Assembly: GCA_007713595.1 (NCBI GenBank)
Contig: VMRY01000003.1
Location: 310,001-374,000 of the forward strand
DNA length: 64,000 bases
Direction: 5' to 3'
Origin: Sedimenticola thiotaurini
GTDB lineage: Bacteria > Pseudomonadota > Gammaproteobacteria > Chromatiales > Chromatiaceae
The first letter of the stretch is position 1. Every line of letters begins with the position of its first letter. The notes beneath the pieces were generated by a model. The model was not told the DNA's origin. It saw nothing but the letters and a program-made list of their open reading frames with translations, and did not search any database. The translations under genes and the position numbers were made by a program. Shown piece after piece: positions 38,550-48,523 of the stretch.

Positions 38550-39878
38550 TTAAAGAATAAACCGGCTCAGATCCTCATCCGAGGCCAGTTCGGAGAGGTT
38601 GTTGTCAACATAAGCCGCATCAACAATGACGTGGCTTCCAGGGACTTCGGTTGCAGTAAAGGAGATCCCTTCAAGGAGTCGCTCCATTACTGTATGCAGG
38701 CGTCGGGCACCAATATTTTCTGTGCCCTCATTCACCTGCCAGGCCACTTCAGCAATCCTGCGAATGCCGTCATCGGTGAAGGAGAGGGTGACCCCTTCCG
38801 TTGCCAGCAGGGCGATATACTGCTCAGTAAGGGAGGCGTCCGGTTCCGTCAGGATGCGAATAAAATCCTCGGTACTCAGGGCATCCAGCTCGACGCGGAT
38901 CGGCAGGCGACCCTGCAGCTCGGGAATCAGGTCAGACGGCTTGGCCAGATGGAAGGCGCCTGAGGCGATGAACAGAATATGGTCTGTGCGCACCATGCCC
39001 TGTTTGGTGGAGACTGTACACCCTTCCACCAGTGGCAGCAGGTCGCGCTGAACGCCCTGACGGGAGACATCGGGGCCACCATGTTCGGAACGGGTTGCGA
39101 CTTTGTCGAGCTCATCCAGGAACACAATACCCTGCTGCTCGACCTTCTCCAGTGCAGTGAGTTTCAGGTCTTCATCATTGACCAGTTTGGCCGCCTCTTC
39201 ATCCTGCAGGATGCGTAGGGCATCCTTAATGCGCATCTTGCGCTTGCGAGTCTTACCGCCGCCCATGTTTTGGAACAGACCCTGCAGTTGGCTGGTCATC
39301 TCCTCCATACCCGGGGGGGCCATGATCTCGACGCCCAGGCTGGCACCGGATACCTCGATCTCGATCTCTTTGTCGTCCATCTCGCCATTGCGAATCTTGA
39401 CCCGGAACTTGTTGCGGGTGGTAGATCCCTCTGAACTGTTGCTATCGGCCTCCCAGGTAGTAGGGCGGGGCAGCAGGACATCCAGAACGCGCTCTTCAGC
39501 CGCATCGGCGGCCTGATCCTTGACCTTCTCCATAGCCTGTTCCCGCACCATCTTCATGGCAGAGTCTGCCAGGTCGCGGATAATGGAGTCGACATCCCGA
39601 CCCACATAACCGACCTCGGTGAACTTGGTGGCCTCGATCTTGATGAAGGGGGCGTTGGCCAGCTTGGCCAGACGTCGTGCGATCTCGGTCTTGCCGACAC
39701 CGGTTGGCCCGATCATCAGGATGTTCTTGGGGGTGATCTCATTGCGCAGTTCAGGATCAACCTGACTACGACGCCAGCGATTGCGCAGGGCTATAGCTAC
39801 AGAGCGCTTGGCGGCCGCTTGGCCGATGATGTGTTTGTCCAGCTCCTGGACGATCTGTTGGGGGGTAAATTCAGGCAT
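38550..39878 (-). CDS. hslU: ATP-dependent protease ATPase subunit HslU
   Basis: A 442-residue AAA+ unfoldase of the HslUV protease. It starts with the family hallmark [16 protein letters not shown]; Walker A is GPTGVGKTE, Walker B is VFLDELDK, and the I domain lies about 110-240. The C terminus ends in SRFIL, similar to the conserved tail that docks into HslV. It follows hslV by 11 bases. Expression should be heat-inducible through the sigma-32 promoter before hslV. Confidence 0.98.
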   Translation of the reverse strand: MPEFTPQQIVQELDKHIIGQAAAKRSVAIALRNRWRRSQVDPELRNEITPKNILMIGPTGVGKTEIARRLAKLANAPFIKIEATKFTEVGYVGRDVDSIIRDLADSAMKMVREQAMEKVKDQAADAAEERVLDVLLPRPTTWEADSNSSEGSTTRNKFRVKIRNGEMDDKEIEIEVSGASLGVEIMAPPGMEEMTSQLQGLFQNMGGGKTRKRKMRIKDALRILQDEEAAKLVNDEDLKLTALEKVEQQGIVFLDELDKVATRSEHGGPDVSRQGVQRDLLPLVEGCTVSTKQGMVRTDHILFIASGAFHLAKPSDLIPELQGRLPIRVELDALSTEDFIRILTEPDASLTEQYIALLATEGVTLSFTDDGIRRIAEVAWQVNEGTENIGARRLHTVMERLLEGISFTATEVPGSHVIVDAAYVDNNLSELASDEDLSRFIL

Positions 39879-39889
39879 GGTTTTGGGAT

Positions 39890-40435
39890 TCAGCTTTCCG
39901 CGTCGAGTTCTTCGATGACGATGTTATGGTTGGTGAATACACAGATATCGGCGGCAATGCCGAGACCTTTTTCAACGATCTCCCGGGCACTGAGATCGGT
40001 ATTATGCAGCAGGGCGCGTGCCGCTGCCTGGGCAAACGGGCCACCGGAGCCGATGGCCATCAGGTCCTCTTCAGGCTCAATGACATCACCCAGTCCGGTG
40101 ATCATCAGTGAGGCGGTTTTATCGGCGACCAGCAGCAGTGCCTCCAGTTTGCGCAGGGTGCGGTCGGTGCGCCAGTCTTTGGCAAGTTCCACAGCGGCCC
40201 GCATCAGATGGCCATGGTGCTTTTCAAGTTTTGCCTCAAAACGCTCAAACAGGGTGAAGGCATCGGCCGTGGCACCGGCAAAACCGGCCAGTACCTGGTT
40301 TTTGTAGAGCCGGCGCACCTTGCGGGCATTGCCCTTCATTACGGTATTGCCCATAGAGACCTGGCCGTCTCCACCGATCACGACCTTACCATTACGGCGG
40401 ATTGATAAAATTGTTGTGCCCCTGATCGGCTCCAC
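39890..40435 (-). CDS. hslV: ATP-dependent protease peptidase subunit HslV
   Basis: A 181-residue proteasome-like threonine protease. [20 protein letters not shown] matches the family; after removal of the six-residue MEPIRG propeptide, T7 would be the N-terminal nucleophile. The start is GTG, with AGGGGTGA about 6 bases upstream. Length is typical (E. coli 176). It forms the hslVU operon. Confidence 0.98.
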   Translation of the reverse strand: MEPIRGTTILSIRRNGKVVIGGDGQVSMGNTVMKGNARKVRRLYKNQVLAGFAGATADAFTLFERFEAKLEKHHGHLMRAAVELAKDWRTDRTLRKLEALLLVADKTASLMITGLGDVIEPEEDLMAIGSGGPFAQAAARALLHNTDLSAREIVEKGLGIAADICVFTNHNIVIEELDAES

Positions 40436-40480
40436 GGCTCACCCCTTGTAGATAAATAGTCGTCTATTCTAACTGATCCA

Positions 40481-40509
40481 AGATGGGGAGAATAACCTGG
40501 AATTTCAAG
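40481..40509 (-). promoter_or_regulatory. Sigma-32 heat-shock promoter of hslVU
   Basis: Reading the minus strand, CTTGAA (complement of 40504-40509), a 15-base spacer, and CCCCATCT (complement of 40481-40488) match the sigma-32 consensus CTTGAA-N13-17-CCCCATnT almost perfectly. Transcription should start near 40474, about 40 bases before the hslV GTG. Confidence 0.9.
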
Positions 40510-40538
40510 GGAAGGCCTGATGCCGGGGAAAATATCGG

Positions 40539-40583
40539 TATAATCCGCGCGTGATCCAATTTGGATTCAATCGATGCGCGCGG
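40539..40583 (+). promoter_or_regulatory. Possible ndpA promoter -10 with nested palindromes
   Basis: TATAAT (40539-40544) is a perfect -10; the -35 is weak (CCTGAT at a 17-base spacing). Directly after it, CCGCGCG (40545-40551) pairs with CGCGCGG (40577-40583), and the palindrome ATCCAATTTGGAT (40554-40566) sits inside. The 3' arm overlaps the Shine-Dalgarno GGAG (40582-40585). If transcription starts near 40551 the 5' arm is not in the RNA, so the symmetry may act as a DNA operator rather than an RNA switch. Confidence 0.45.
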
Positions 40584-40591
40584 AGTATTAG

Positions 40592-41587
40592 ATGGCGATT
40601 ACCCACTTCATAACCCACCATTTTCATCTGAATGAGCAGGCAGACCCTGCTGTGCATCGGCGCGAATCTGAACTGGCTGTGGATGACCTGACCGAGACCT
40701 TGGCGATGGATCTGAAACGGGCCTATCTGAGTCGGGTAAATCGCCAGCATGGCCAGTTTTCCGAGGGTGAATCTGCCGGGCTGGCCGATGGGTTGGAAGG
40801 GCTGTTGCAGGAAAAAATCAGTTTTGTCGAGTTTAGCGAGCAGGTCGCCAATCAGCTGCTGTGCCTGCTCAAAGATCAGGAGATAGAGCTGCGAGGCCAC
40901 CTGGTGCTGTTTCAGGAACAGCAGTTTGATCAGCAGGCGCTCTATCTGTTTATTGTCAATCAGCGTATTGCCACACGGATTAATGAGCAACAGGAAGTAG
41001 AGCCGGTCCTGACGCTCGATATGGGGGCGTCACTGATGGCGATCAAGGTTGATCTGACCCAGTGGCGTAGTGATGAGGGGGGTGCCTATCTCTCGTTGAC
41101 CGCCTCCCGTGCCGGCAAGGGTGGGGCGACGCTGCTGGAGCAACTGGCCGGATTCAGTGAAGGGATCGACAAGGCCGCCGTGACCCGGGATTTTCTCGAG
41201 CGCATCGAACTGTTTAGCCAGAAGCTTCCCGAAGAGCAGGTGAATGCCTATCGCAATCAGGTGGTCTCCTACTGCATGGAACAGGATCTGCAGGATGAGC
41301 CGGTAGAGATTACAGGTCTCGCCAAGGTGGTAGAGGGAGTTGATCCCTCCATCTTCTCCAGTTATCTGGCGGATAATCTGCCCAGTGGTAACAGTAAGCT
41401 ATTGCTGGACAGGAAGAGTCTGCAGCGCTATGTAAAATTTGCCGGCAGGGAAAAAGATCTGGCGATCAGTTTCTCCTCCTATCAGCTGAATAAGCGTATC
41501 CATTATCAGGCCGATACCGATACCCTGAGTATTACCGGTCTGCCGAAGATGCTGCGCAGTCAGCTGTTGGGCCACGTCAAGGAGTAG
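40592..41587 (+). CDS. ndpA: 37-kDa nucleoid-associated protein (YejK/NdpA family)
   Basis: A 331-residue cytoplasmic protein of the NdpA/YejK family, found on the spermidine nucleoid in E. coli; its exact role is unresolved. Typical pieces are MAITHFITHHFHL at the start, a central FIVNQRIATRINEQQEVEP strand region, and SYLADNLPSGNSKLLLDRKSLQRY in the C-terminal part (quoted in part). Length matches (E. coli 335). It is divergent from hslVU, and has GGAG 6 bases before the ATG. Confidence 0.9.
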   Translation: MAITHFITHHFHLNEQADPAVHRRESELAVDDLTETLAMDLKRAYLSRVNRQHGQFSEGESAGLADGLEGLLQEKISFVEFSEQVANQLLCLLKDQEIELRGHLVLFQEQQFDQQALYLFIVNQRIATRINEQQEVEPVLTLDMGASLMAIKVDLTQWRSDEGGAYLSLTASRAGKGGATLLEQLAGFSEGIDKAAVTRDFLERIELFSQKLPEEQVNAYRNQVVSYCMEQDLQDEPVEITGLAKVVEGVDPSIFSSYLADNLPSGNSKLLLDRKSLQRYVKFAGREKDLAISFSSYQLNKRIHYQADTDTLSITGLPKMLRSQLLGHVKE

Positions 41588-41684
41588 CGTGTTGGTGCAA
41601 GCTCCAGCTTATGCAGGATCAGCCGCTAAACTTTGAGTAGCGCTATTCCATCTGATGTTCGACCTAACAACGTAACTAGATAAT

Positions 41685-42152
41685 ATGACCAAAAGAGCAG
41701 ATGCATTACAGATTCGACCGGTAGGCGAGGGTGAAGGTTTGGTGTTCGTCACCCGGCGACTGGTGCGGTTCAGCCATGTGGATCCGGCCGGAATTGCCTA
41801 TTTCCCCCGCATTCATAACTTTATCCATGAGGCCTTTGAGGATCTTTGGGAAGAGTATATCGGGGTGCGTTATTTCTATCTGATCCAGGATCTGCGCATC
41901 GCCTTCCCGATGGTCCATACAGAGGTGGATTTCCTGCAGCCGTTGCGCTTTGGAGAGCGACCCGAGATCCGCGTCTCCTGTTTCAAGCTGGGCCGCAGTT
42001 CGCTGGGCTTGCGTTACAACATTGTTGTGGATGACCGGCTCTGTGTGGATGCCCGCACCACTACTACCTGCATTGATGCAGATAAACTAAAGAGCCAGCC
42101 GGTGCCGCAGGAGTACCGGGTCTTCTTTGAGAAGATCTACAACCCACAATAG
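41685..42152 (+). CDS. Hotdog-fold acyl-CoA thioesterase (4-hydroxybenzoyl-CoA thioesterase type)
   Basis: A 155-residue hotdog protein. The family's active-site motif is FSHVDPAGIAYFPR, where the aspartate (about residue 33) acts as the base. It resembles 4-hydroxybenzoyl-CoA and YbgC-type thioesterases, but without a pathway neighbour the acyl group cannot be named. Its TAG directly abuts the TAA of the convergent DUF455 gene (no gap). Confidence 0.85.
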   Translation: MTKRADALQIRPVGEGEGLVFVTRRLVRFSHVDPAGIAYFPRIHNFIHEAFEDLWEEYIGVRYFYLIQDLRIAFPMVHTEVDFLQPLRFGERPEIRVSCFKLGRSSLGLRYNIVVDDRLCVDARTTTTCIDADKLKSQPVPQEYRVFFEKIYNPQ

Positions 42153-42980
42153 TTATTGGGTGTGGCGCTTCTGGCGAAAGGCGGCATCTTCTGATTCCAG
42201 GCGGGCCAGTTCGTTTTCACTGAAGCCGCACTGCAGTCTGGCATCCCGATTAAACGGGCCCTTTGGGAAATTACCCAGATACTGCTGCAACAGCTGGAAG
42301 AAAGTGGCGTCTGGTTCCAGCCCCTCCTGTTCGCATCGGTAACGGAACCAGCGCGTACCGGCACTGACATGGCCGATCTCTTCATTGGCAATCATGGTCA
42401 GGATGGAGGCCGTTTTACTGTCACCCAGCTCCAGAAATTTTGCCCGGGTCTGTGGCACCACATCCAGTGCCCGCGCTTCAAACACCCGATGCACGATGCC
42501 CATACGATCCATCAGATCATGCCCCGTCTCCACGGCACTGCCCCACAGCTCATCGTGGGCAGTGAAATCGCCATAGTCAAACCCCATTGCCCGCAGCTGA
42601 TCACGCAGGGCGAAAAAGTGCTTGCTCTCCTCGCCGGCACATTTCACCCAGTCGGCATAATAGTCGCGGGGCATACCGCGAAACCGGTAGATCGTATCCC
42701 AGGCCAGATTAACCGCCGTTAGTTCGATATGGGCCAGCGAATGGATAAGGGAGGCGCGTTTGGCGACAGAGCCAAAGCCGCGCTTGCTCACCTGCTGGGG
42801 TGCTACCAGAATGGGACGATCAAGACGCCCAGGAACAGCGAAAGCGATAGGCTCATCATCGCCCTCCAGTGAAAGGTTTCCTGCATCCCAATCTGCCACC
42901 ACGCTAAGTGTGGCGTCCAGTTTCTCATCCGGATCTGCGATCAGAAAGCAGCGCTTGGCCTCTTCGTATAGGGTCGTCAC
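42153..42980 (-). CDS. DUF455 ferritin-like family protein
   Basis: A 275-residue all-helical protein. Its conserved residues resemble a di-iron ferritin-like site: HSLAHIELTAVN, EESKHFFALRDQL and IANEEIGHVSAGTRWF supply E and H ligands in the pattern E-xxH. DUF455 proteins are related to MiaE-like hydroxylases, but no function is proven. The start appears to be GTG at 42980. It follows xerC by 40 bases on the same strand. Confidence 0.8.
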   Translation of the reverse strand: MTTLYEEAKRCFLIADPDEKLDATLSVVADWDAGNLSLEGDDEPIAFAVPGRLDRPILVAPQQVSKRGFGSVAKRASLIHSLAHIELTAVNLAWDTIYRFRGMPRDYYADWVKCAGEESKHFFALRDQLRAMGFDYGDFTAHDELWGSAVETGHDLMDRMGIVHRVFEARALDVVPQTRAKFLELGDSKTASILTMIANEEIGHVSAGTRWFRYRCEQEGLEPDATFFQLLQQYLGNFPKGPFNRDARLQCGFSENELARLESEDAAFRQKRHTQ

Positions 42981-43020
42981 ACAGATAATCCGTTAATTCG
43001 AAGGAGCTGTTTTGACTGCA

Positions 43021-43929
43021 TCATTTCTTTTTTCGGGCCCGTGGATGAGCGCTGTCATAGACTTGGGCCAGATGCTGAAAATCCAGATGGGTGTAGATCT
43101 GGGTGGTGCTGATATCAGCATGGCCGAGCAGCTCTTGCACGGCTCGCAGATCGCTGGATGACTCCAGCAGGTGACTGGCAAAGGAGTGTCGAAACAGATG
43201 TGGATGCAAGTTACGATTAACCCCCTGTTTCAGCGCCCACTGTTTTAGTCGTTGCTGGATGGAGCGGGGCTGCAGTCGGGTGCCGTGCTGACTAACAAAA
43301 AGGGCCGTTTCATCCGGTTTGGCTAAGTTGTCCCGTACCTGCTTCCAGGCCGCAATCGCTGCCAGTGCCTTGCTACCCACCGGCACTCTACGGCTCTTGG
43401 CTCCCTTACCGACCACCTCCAGGGTGGCATCACTGGTATCGATATCATGAAGGTCAATGGAAACCAGTTCTGCCAGACGCAATCCGCTGGAGTAGAGCAG
43501 TTCCATCATGGCCAGATCGCGCTGCTCCAGGGCATTGGCTGGTTTGGCATTCAGAAGGTTTCCGAGCAGGTCGGCATCCAGGGTATCGGGCAGGTGCTTG
43601 TCTGATTTTGGTGCCCTTATGCCGTTGACCGGGTTGCTGTCCGCTTTGCCCTCGCGCATCAGATAGCGAAACAGTGAACGCAGGGCGGAGAGTTCCCTCT
43701 GCAGGCTTTTTCCGGAGATACCCTGCCGGTGTCGCTGTGCGATAAAGGCACGGGTGTGTTGGGGCGTGAGATTATTCCAGCTGTCAATTGGCTGCTTTTG
43801 ACACCACTCTGCGACCCGTTCAAGATCGCGCTGGTAATTGGTCAGGGTATGGTGGGAGAGTCGTCTTTCGTGGCGCAGATAGAGGCAGAATGCTTCCAGA
43901 TCCTGCTGTAGTGGATCAGTGGTTTGCAT
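43021..43929 (-). CDS. xerC: Tyrosine recombinase XerC
   Basis: A 302-residue site-specific recombinase that with XerD resolves chromosome dimers at dif. The catalytic set is complete: R151 (SSGLRLAE), K175 (VVGKGAK), H244 and R247 (HLFRH), H270 (LLGHADI) and the nucleophile Y279 (TQIYTH). The N-terminal core-binding SAM-like domain covers about 8-95. Its start overlaps the stop of DUF484 by one base. Gene order dapF-DUF484-xerC is the same as in E. coli, which supports XerC rather than an integrase. Confidence 0.96.
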   Translation of the reverse strand: MQTTDPLQQDLEAFCLYLRHERRLSHHTLTNYQRDLERVAEWCQKQPIDSWNNLTPQHTRAFIAQRHRQGISGKSLQRELSALRSLFRYLMREGKADSNPVNGIRAPKSDKHLPDTLDADLLGNLLNAKPANALEQRDLAMMELLYSSGLRLAELVSIDLHDIDTSDATLEVVGKGAKSRRVPVGSKALAAIAAWKQVRDNLAKPDETALFVSQHGTRLQPRSIQQRLKQWALKQGVNRNLHPHLFRHSFASHLLESSSDLRAVQELLGHADISTTQIYTHLDFQHLAQVYDSAHPRARKKK

Positions 43930-44609
43930 CAGAGGCCGGGTTCCGAAACCACCTCCAGTGTCTTGCTGACAATCTCTCCCAGGCGGATCAGGTAGTCAGT
44001 CCCCATGCCTGGGTGGAAACGGTGCTCGCTGTGGCTGCCAATCGCCAGAATGCCCAGCAGGCCCTCACCAGAGATGGGAATCAGGGCGGTTGAGGTGATG
44101 TCATCGGCTTGCGGGCCAAACAGGTATTTCAGCTGTTTCGTTGGGAAGCGTCCACAACGGGGTTTATTGCCGTCGAGAAACTCACGGAAGCCATCCAGAT
44201 CAGGATTGGTTGAGGAATCGGCTTCACTGTTGGAGTAGAGATGCAGCTCCACCGCTTCTGCCCGGAAATCATCATGTAGCAGATCCTGCAGGGTATTGAT
44301 CACTTCATCAAAATCGCAACACTCAATCAGTTTGACGGTGAGGTGGTGCAGGCGATCATTCAGTAGTTCATTCTCTCTGGCGATGGCAACAAACTCTTCC
44401 AGCTTGCGATGATTCTGTTCGGCCTGCTCGCGCAGTGCGACTACCTGGCGTTCAATCAGAGAGACCACATCACCATTGGTATGTGGTAACTCAAGCTTGC
44501 AAAGTACATCGGGGTTGCGCTGAAAAAAATCGGGGTTTTTGATCAGATAATCGATCAGCGCCTGTTCCGTTTCCGGATAGTCTGGTGTGCGTTCAGATTG
44601 TAGACTCAT
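43929..44609 (-). CDS. DUF484 protein (GAF-like, YigA family)
   Basis: A 226-residue cytoplasmic protein. An N-terminal DUF484 helix region ([22 protein letters not shown] in part) leads through a coiled coil (about 55-85) to a GAF-like domain (about 95-220; [21 protein letters not shown]). It corresponds in position to yigA between dapF and xerC in E. coli, but is full length. Function is unknown. It overlaps dapF by 4 bases. Confidence 0.88.
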   Translation of the reverse strand: MSLQSERTPDYPETEQALIDYLIKNPDFFQRNPDVLCKLELPHTNGDVVSLIERQVVALREQAEQNHRKLEEFVAIARENELLNDRLHHLTVKLIECCDFDEVINTLQDLLHDDFRAEAVELHLYSNSEADSSTNPDLDGFREFLDGNKPRCGRFPTKQLKYLFGPQADDITSTALIPISGEGLLGILAIGSHSEHRFHPGMGTDYLIRLGEIVSKTLEVVSEPGL

Positions 44610-45436
44610 AGCTCGATGCTTCCTTCAAAAACCGTTGTCGCCGGACCGTACATGAGTACTGGCGCGCTGTTGTCTGGCCACTCTATCATAAGCTCACCAC
44701 CGGGCAAGCTGACCTTGACCCTTTTGTTAAGCAGTCCGCGAAGCTGGCCGGAGACGACCGCAGCGCAAGCCCCGGTACCACAGGCCAGGGTCTCGCCTAC
44801 CCCCCGTTCATAGACCCGCAGGCGGATCGCGTCAGGGGAGAGGATCTGCATGAAGCCCACGTTGACCCGCTGCGGAAATCGGGGGTGCTGTTGCAGGGCC
44901 TGGCCAATCGTTTCAACCGGTGCTGTTTCTGTATTTTTCACTACCATCACGGCGTGGGGGTTGCCCATTGATACGCAGCCCAATTTGATGTTTTCACCCG
45001 CCACCTCAACCCGATACTCCGCCGCCTGCTGATCGGCGATGAACGGAATGTCAGCCGGATTCAGAACCGGACGCCCCATGTTGACCCGGACCTGACCATC
45101 GGCCTCAAGTAACAGTTTGATGATGCCGGCGTTGGTTCCAACGGTAATTTCAGATTTATCGGAGAGGCCCTTCTCATGAATATAACGGGCAAAGCAGCGG
45201 GCACCATTGCCACACTGTTCTACTTCATCACCATCTGCGTTGAATATGCGATAGTTGAAATCGGTGTCTGGTCGGGTGGGGGGTTCCACCAGCAGGATCT
45301 GGTCACAGCCAACCCCAAAATGGCGATCCCCTAAAAAGCGGAACTGGGCAGTGCTGAGTTGCAGGGGTTGGGTAAAGGCATCCAGTACAACAAAGTCATT
45401 GCCGAGGCCATGCATCTTGGTGAATGCATATCGCAT
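44606..45436 (-). CDS. dapF: Diaminopimelate epimerase
   Basis: A 276-residue PLP-independent epimerase that makes meso-diaminopimelate for lysine and peptidoglycan. The two catalytic cysteines lie in EQCGNGARC and in ETLACGTGA. The N terminus [15 protein letters not shown] is the family hallmark. The ATG at 45436 gives the usual length; the open frame upstream runs through lptM in another frame and is not coding. It follows lptM by 7 bases. Confidence 0.97.
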   Translation of the reverse strand: MRYAFTKMHGLGNDFVVLDAFTQPLQLSTAQFRFLGDRHFGVGCDQILLVEPPTRPDTDFNYRIFNADGDEVEQCGNGARCFARYIHEKGLSDKSEITVGTNAGIIKLLLEADGQVRVNMGRPVLNPADIPFIADQQAAEYRVEVAGENIKLGCVSMGNPHAVMVVKNTETAPVETIGQALQQHPRFPQRVNVGFMQILSPDAIRLRVYERGVGETLACGTGACAAVVSGQLRGLLNKRVKVSLPGGELMIEWPDNSAPVLMYGPATTVFEGSIEL

Positions 45437-45443
45437 AGGGTGT

Positions 45444-45587
45444 CTATTTATCCTTTGCCTTTTCCTGCTGCTCGGCGGCGGGATCAGGTAGATAAAGTGG
45501 GCCTTTTTGCCCACATGCGGAGAGCATGCTGCTTGTTCCAAGGACCAGGATGACGAGCCAGAGAAGGTAGCGAGACCAGCAGAACAT
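45444..45587 (-). CDS. lptM: LPS-assembly-associated small lipoprotein LptM (YifL)
   Basis: A 47-residue lipoprotein. A signal peptide of about 23 residues ends in the lipobox LSAC, and the mature part begins [11 protein letters not shown], the LptM hallmark, followed by a charged tail ending KAKDK. LptM helps the outer-membrane LPS translocon LptD-LptE mature in E. coli. The gene precedes dapF, as yifL precedes dapF in E. coli, and follows cyaA by 75 bases. It was found by reading the gap directly. Confidence 0.93.
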   Translation of the reverse strand: MFCWSRYLLWLVILVLGTSSMLSACGQKGPLYLPDPAAEQQEKAKDK

Positions 45588-45662
45588 GGATAGTTGCTCC
45601 AAAATAATTCAATTGCAGGCATTGTAACCCTGAGAGGGGTCAAACCCAATGCCCTATTGAAG

Positions 45663-48512
45663 CTATCCGCGATTGAGCTTGAGGAGCGCCTGGTTCAGTC
45701 GGCCTTCCAGGCGCTTTTTGAATTTGAGCATTTGTATCGTGGTGTTGATCTCATCAGAGTCAATCCCGGACAGCTCCAGTCCGGTAAGGTAAATAGGATA
45801 GGCCTTCTGCCCGATACGCTGATTCAGCAGATGCTGTGCCACGGCACTATAGATAGCTGGACCATACTCCAGTGAGCTGAACTCCTTCTCCCCGCAAACC
45901 AACAGGTGAGGTGATTGACTCAGATCCAGACCTTCACTGATCAGGCGCAACTCCATGTAACTGTCGGGCAATCGATGACGGGGTGGCGTACGTGGCTCGG
46001 CACTGAATTGCCCATCACGGTCGCTCTGCAGCTGGTAAAACTCAGGTGCATCCAGCAGAAAGCGGTGGCTGGTTTGCTCGCTGTGGAGACTGCGTAATAG
46101 CTGCAAACCCTTCAAGAAACGCTGCTGCTGAACCAGAAGATAATGTTCATCGGCTTCGTGCATCTGCTGGTGATACAGGGAGCCCTGTTCATCCAATATA
46201 TAGAGCTCTGTTTTGCCTGCCCGTGTGCTGTAGAACACCTGAACCACACCAGCGCGATTGAGCTGCATGATGCAGGGCAATGGGGTTGCAGCCAGTGTCA
46301 GGTTGTCGATGTGGGTCTGTCGATAGGTGTGTTGTGGTTCTGACAGGGTATCCATCACTTCCTCTTCACTCGACAGGGGGAAGTAGGAGAATTTGTCGTT
46401 CTGGTGATGTATCAGATAAAAGTCATCATCTATCTGTAGCAGGTAACGGCTATCAAGCCCGCCTGGGCAGCTTAAAAAACGGCTGGCAATATCATTGAAC
46501 AGATTCTCAACTCGCTTGGCTGTGCTGCTGCCGCGTACAGAGGCAAAGCTGTGGGCTGAAACCAGCGGCGGCTTTTTCTGGCTTCCCTCTGAGAGGCTCA
46601 TGCGGAGAAAATGACACAGTGCGTTGAGCAGTCCAGCGGTCCCCTTGTGTTGTGTAACCAGTGACTCACCCCAGCTGGTGGTAATCAGCTGTTCAACGGT
46701 CTCAACCAGGGAGCTGTGGGCTGAACCAAAGCTGAGGGGGTCACAGCGATCTGTGGTCAGCTGCTTGCCCAGTTTTGCCAGGTGTCCCATCGGATCGATG
46801 CCGGTGTTGATAAACAGGGTGCAGGAGAGAGCGTAGGGTGGGCGCTTCAGGCGCTTCATCGGTACCGGTTCGATATTCTGGTGCGGATAGAGTGAATACA
46901 GTGTGCTGAGTATGGCGCTCAACTCCTCCTGGCGAACCGGGTTATCTTTGGGATAGAGGGTTATGATCGTGTTCAGATTGATCAGCCGGTTCAGGTGGCA
47001 CCAAGCCAGCACTTCGGTCAGGCTGGCGGTGGTCTTCAGCGGGCTGGTGACCCGGGATACCTTTTCGTTGACATCGCCCAGGTAGAGTGACCAGGCATAC
47101 TGATTGCCCTGGGTCTGGGTGTAATAGAGCGAGATTCGCTCTTCAAACAGGCTGCGTGTGATGCCCGGGTTGATGCAGTCGATCTTGCCCGGCCGCTTTT
47201 CCAACGCAGAGTAGAGTTTGCGACCCAACAGGCTGATCTCTTCCGGATCGATGGCATTGGTGGAGACATACTCCCGGGCAAAATCGGTCAGTAAGCGATA
47301 ACTGTCACTCAACTCCCGTACCAGGTGATTACGCTCATCCATCACCTGATCAATCTTCCAGCTATGGCGTGAATCCAGATTCACCAGCTTGCCGCGTCGC
47401 CAACCCCATTGATGGGTCATCTCCTGCAGAATCTCCCGTTTACGGTTGTCGCGCAGCCGTGGCTGGTCCAGACTGAGGGACTGCTCGGCTTTGAAATAGA
47501 GGCAGCGCCTCGCAAGCTCCAGGCGATCCTTCTCGTGCCGTTCTAACAGGTACTGTTCGACGCGCTGATACATCAGCACATAGGCATCCAGTTTTTGCAG
47601 ATCCAGATCACCATTATAGATGGCGGTTTTGGCCTCCTGGCAGAGCCAGCGGATGTCCGGATAGTCGCGGGCGTAGGCCTCGGTCAGAAAGAGCTTGAGA
47701 ATGGTCTTATAGGGGGATTCAATGCCTTTGAACAGTTGCCAGTGTGCGGCGCCGATAAACTCCTCCACCGGGATCGACTCCAGACTGCCGAAGTCCAGGC
47801 AGTCCATTGGGTCGATAAAGCGTTTCTCAAGCAACATCTGAACATACTGGGTGTAGTTGTGCTCCTCTTCAGGTGGCACCATCCACCAGATGGGATAACG
47901 TCCTGCCAGCAGTACGCCGGTACGATAGAACTCCTCCAGCAAAAGGTGTGGCTGGGTAGTGCCACTGCTCTCATGGGAGAGGTCATCCAGTTTGCCACTG
48001 CGGAAGGCATCCACGTCCATGATGAAAAAATGTACCTCCAGATTAAACTCACTACCCCAGGCCTCGATTTTTTTCGCTTTGAGCTTGAGCAACTCGCGCG
48101 CGGCTGATCCCAGTCTTGGGTCGTGGCAGAGCCAGATATCAAAATCACTGCCACTTGTGTGTGCGATACTGCCAATACTCCCCATCAGATAGAGGGCATG
48201 GATAGCGAAGCGTGGATGGGCGATTTTTTTATACTCAAAACTGCGGCTGAGTTTGCGGGCGATGCGTAGAGCAGTCTGGGAGGGCGTGTAATCCGGTATG
48301 CCTGTGGGCGCGTCAGTACCGGCAAAACCAGGTAGGGTGGGGTGATTGATATGGAATAGCAGCGGCAGGATGTCCAGAAACGCCTGTTGGCTAGGCGTCA
48401 GCTCTTGGCCGATAATGCGCAGGCGTTCCCGATGCAGTCCCAGAAAACGCCGGCGTATGGTGCGGAGCTCCTGGCGGCCGATGCCGTCTTTGTAAGATAC
48501 TGCATCGGCCAT
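45663..48512 (-). CDS. cyaA: Adenylate cyclase, class I
   Basis: A 949-residue class I adenylate cyclase that makes cyclic AMP. The catalytic N-terminal domain has the nucleotidyltransferase motif [17 protein letters not shown] (G111-W127), with metal-binding D123 and D125. The C-terminal half is the regulatory region, roughly 550-940, less conserved. Length is slightly above E. coli CyaA (848). In E. coli the gene also lies just before the lptM-dapF-xerC region, although cyaY intervenes on the other strand there and is absent here. It is preceded by a GGDEF-like gene only 11 bases away, suggesting one transcript. Confidence 0.96.
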   Translation of the reverse strand: MADAVSYKDGIGRQELRTIRRRFLGLHRERLRIIGQELTPSQQAFLDILPLLFHINHPTLPGFAGTDAPTGIPDYTPSQTALRIARKLSRSFEYKKIAHPRFAIHALYLMGSIGSIAHTSGSDFDIWLCHDPRLGSAARELLKLKAKKIEAWGSEFNLEVHFFIMDVDAFRSGKLDDLSHESSGTTQPHLLLEEFYRTGVLLAGRYPIWWMVPPEEEHNYTQYVQMLLEKRFIDPMDCLDFGSLESIPVEEFIGAAHWQLFKGIESPYKTILKLFLTEAYARDYPDIRWLCQEAKTAIYNGDLDLQKLDAYVLMYQRVEQYLLERHEKDRLELARRCLYFKAEQSLSLDQPRLRDNRKREILQEMTHQWGWRRGKLVNLDSRHSWKIDQVMDERNHLVRELSDSYRLLTDFAREYVSTNAIDPEEISLLGRKLYSALEKRPGKIDCINPGITRSLFEERISLYYTQTQGNQYAWSLYLGDVNEKVSRVTSPLKTTASLTEVLAWCHLNRLINLNTIITLYPKDNPVRQEELSAILSTLYSLYPHQNIEPVPMKRLKRPPYALSCTLFINTGIDPMGHLAKLGKQLTTDRCDPLSFGSAHSSLVETVEQLITTSWGESLVTQHKGTAGLLNALCHFLRMSLSEGSQKKPPLVSAHSFASVRGSSTAKRVENLFNDIASRFLSCPGGLDSRYLLQIDDDFYLIHHQNDKFSYFPLSSEEEVMDTLSEPQHTYRQTHIDNLTLAATPLPCIMQLNRAGVVQVFYSTRAGKTELYILDEQGSLYHQQMHEADEHYLLVQQQRFLKGLQLLRSLHSEQTSHRFLLDAPEFYQLQSDRDGQFSAEPRTPPRHRLPDSYMELRLISEGLDLSQSPHLLVCGEKEFSSLEYGPAIYSAVAQHLLNQRIGQKAYPIYLTGLELSGIDSDEINTTIQMLKFKKRLEGRLNQALLKLNRG

Positions 48513-48523
48513 AGTGTCTACCC

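Noticed and set aside
43021-43929. Tyrosine recombinase as a sign of an integrated element
   Set aside because: Gene order dapF-DUF484-xerC is the core chromosomal arrangement, and no att repeats or phage genes are near.
45437-45649. N-terminal extension of dapF by 71 codons
   Set aside because: The extension reads lptM DNA in a different frame; lptM has a lipobox and the family signature, and dapF starts normally at 45436.
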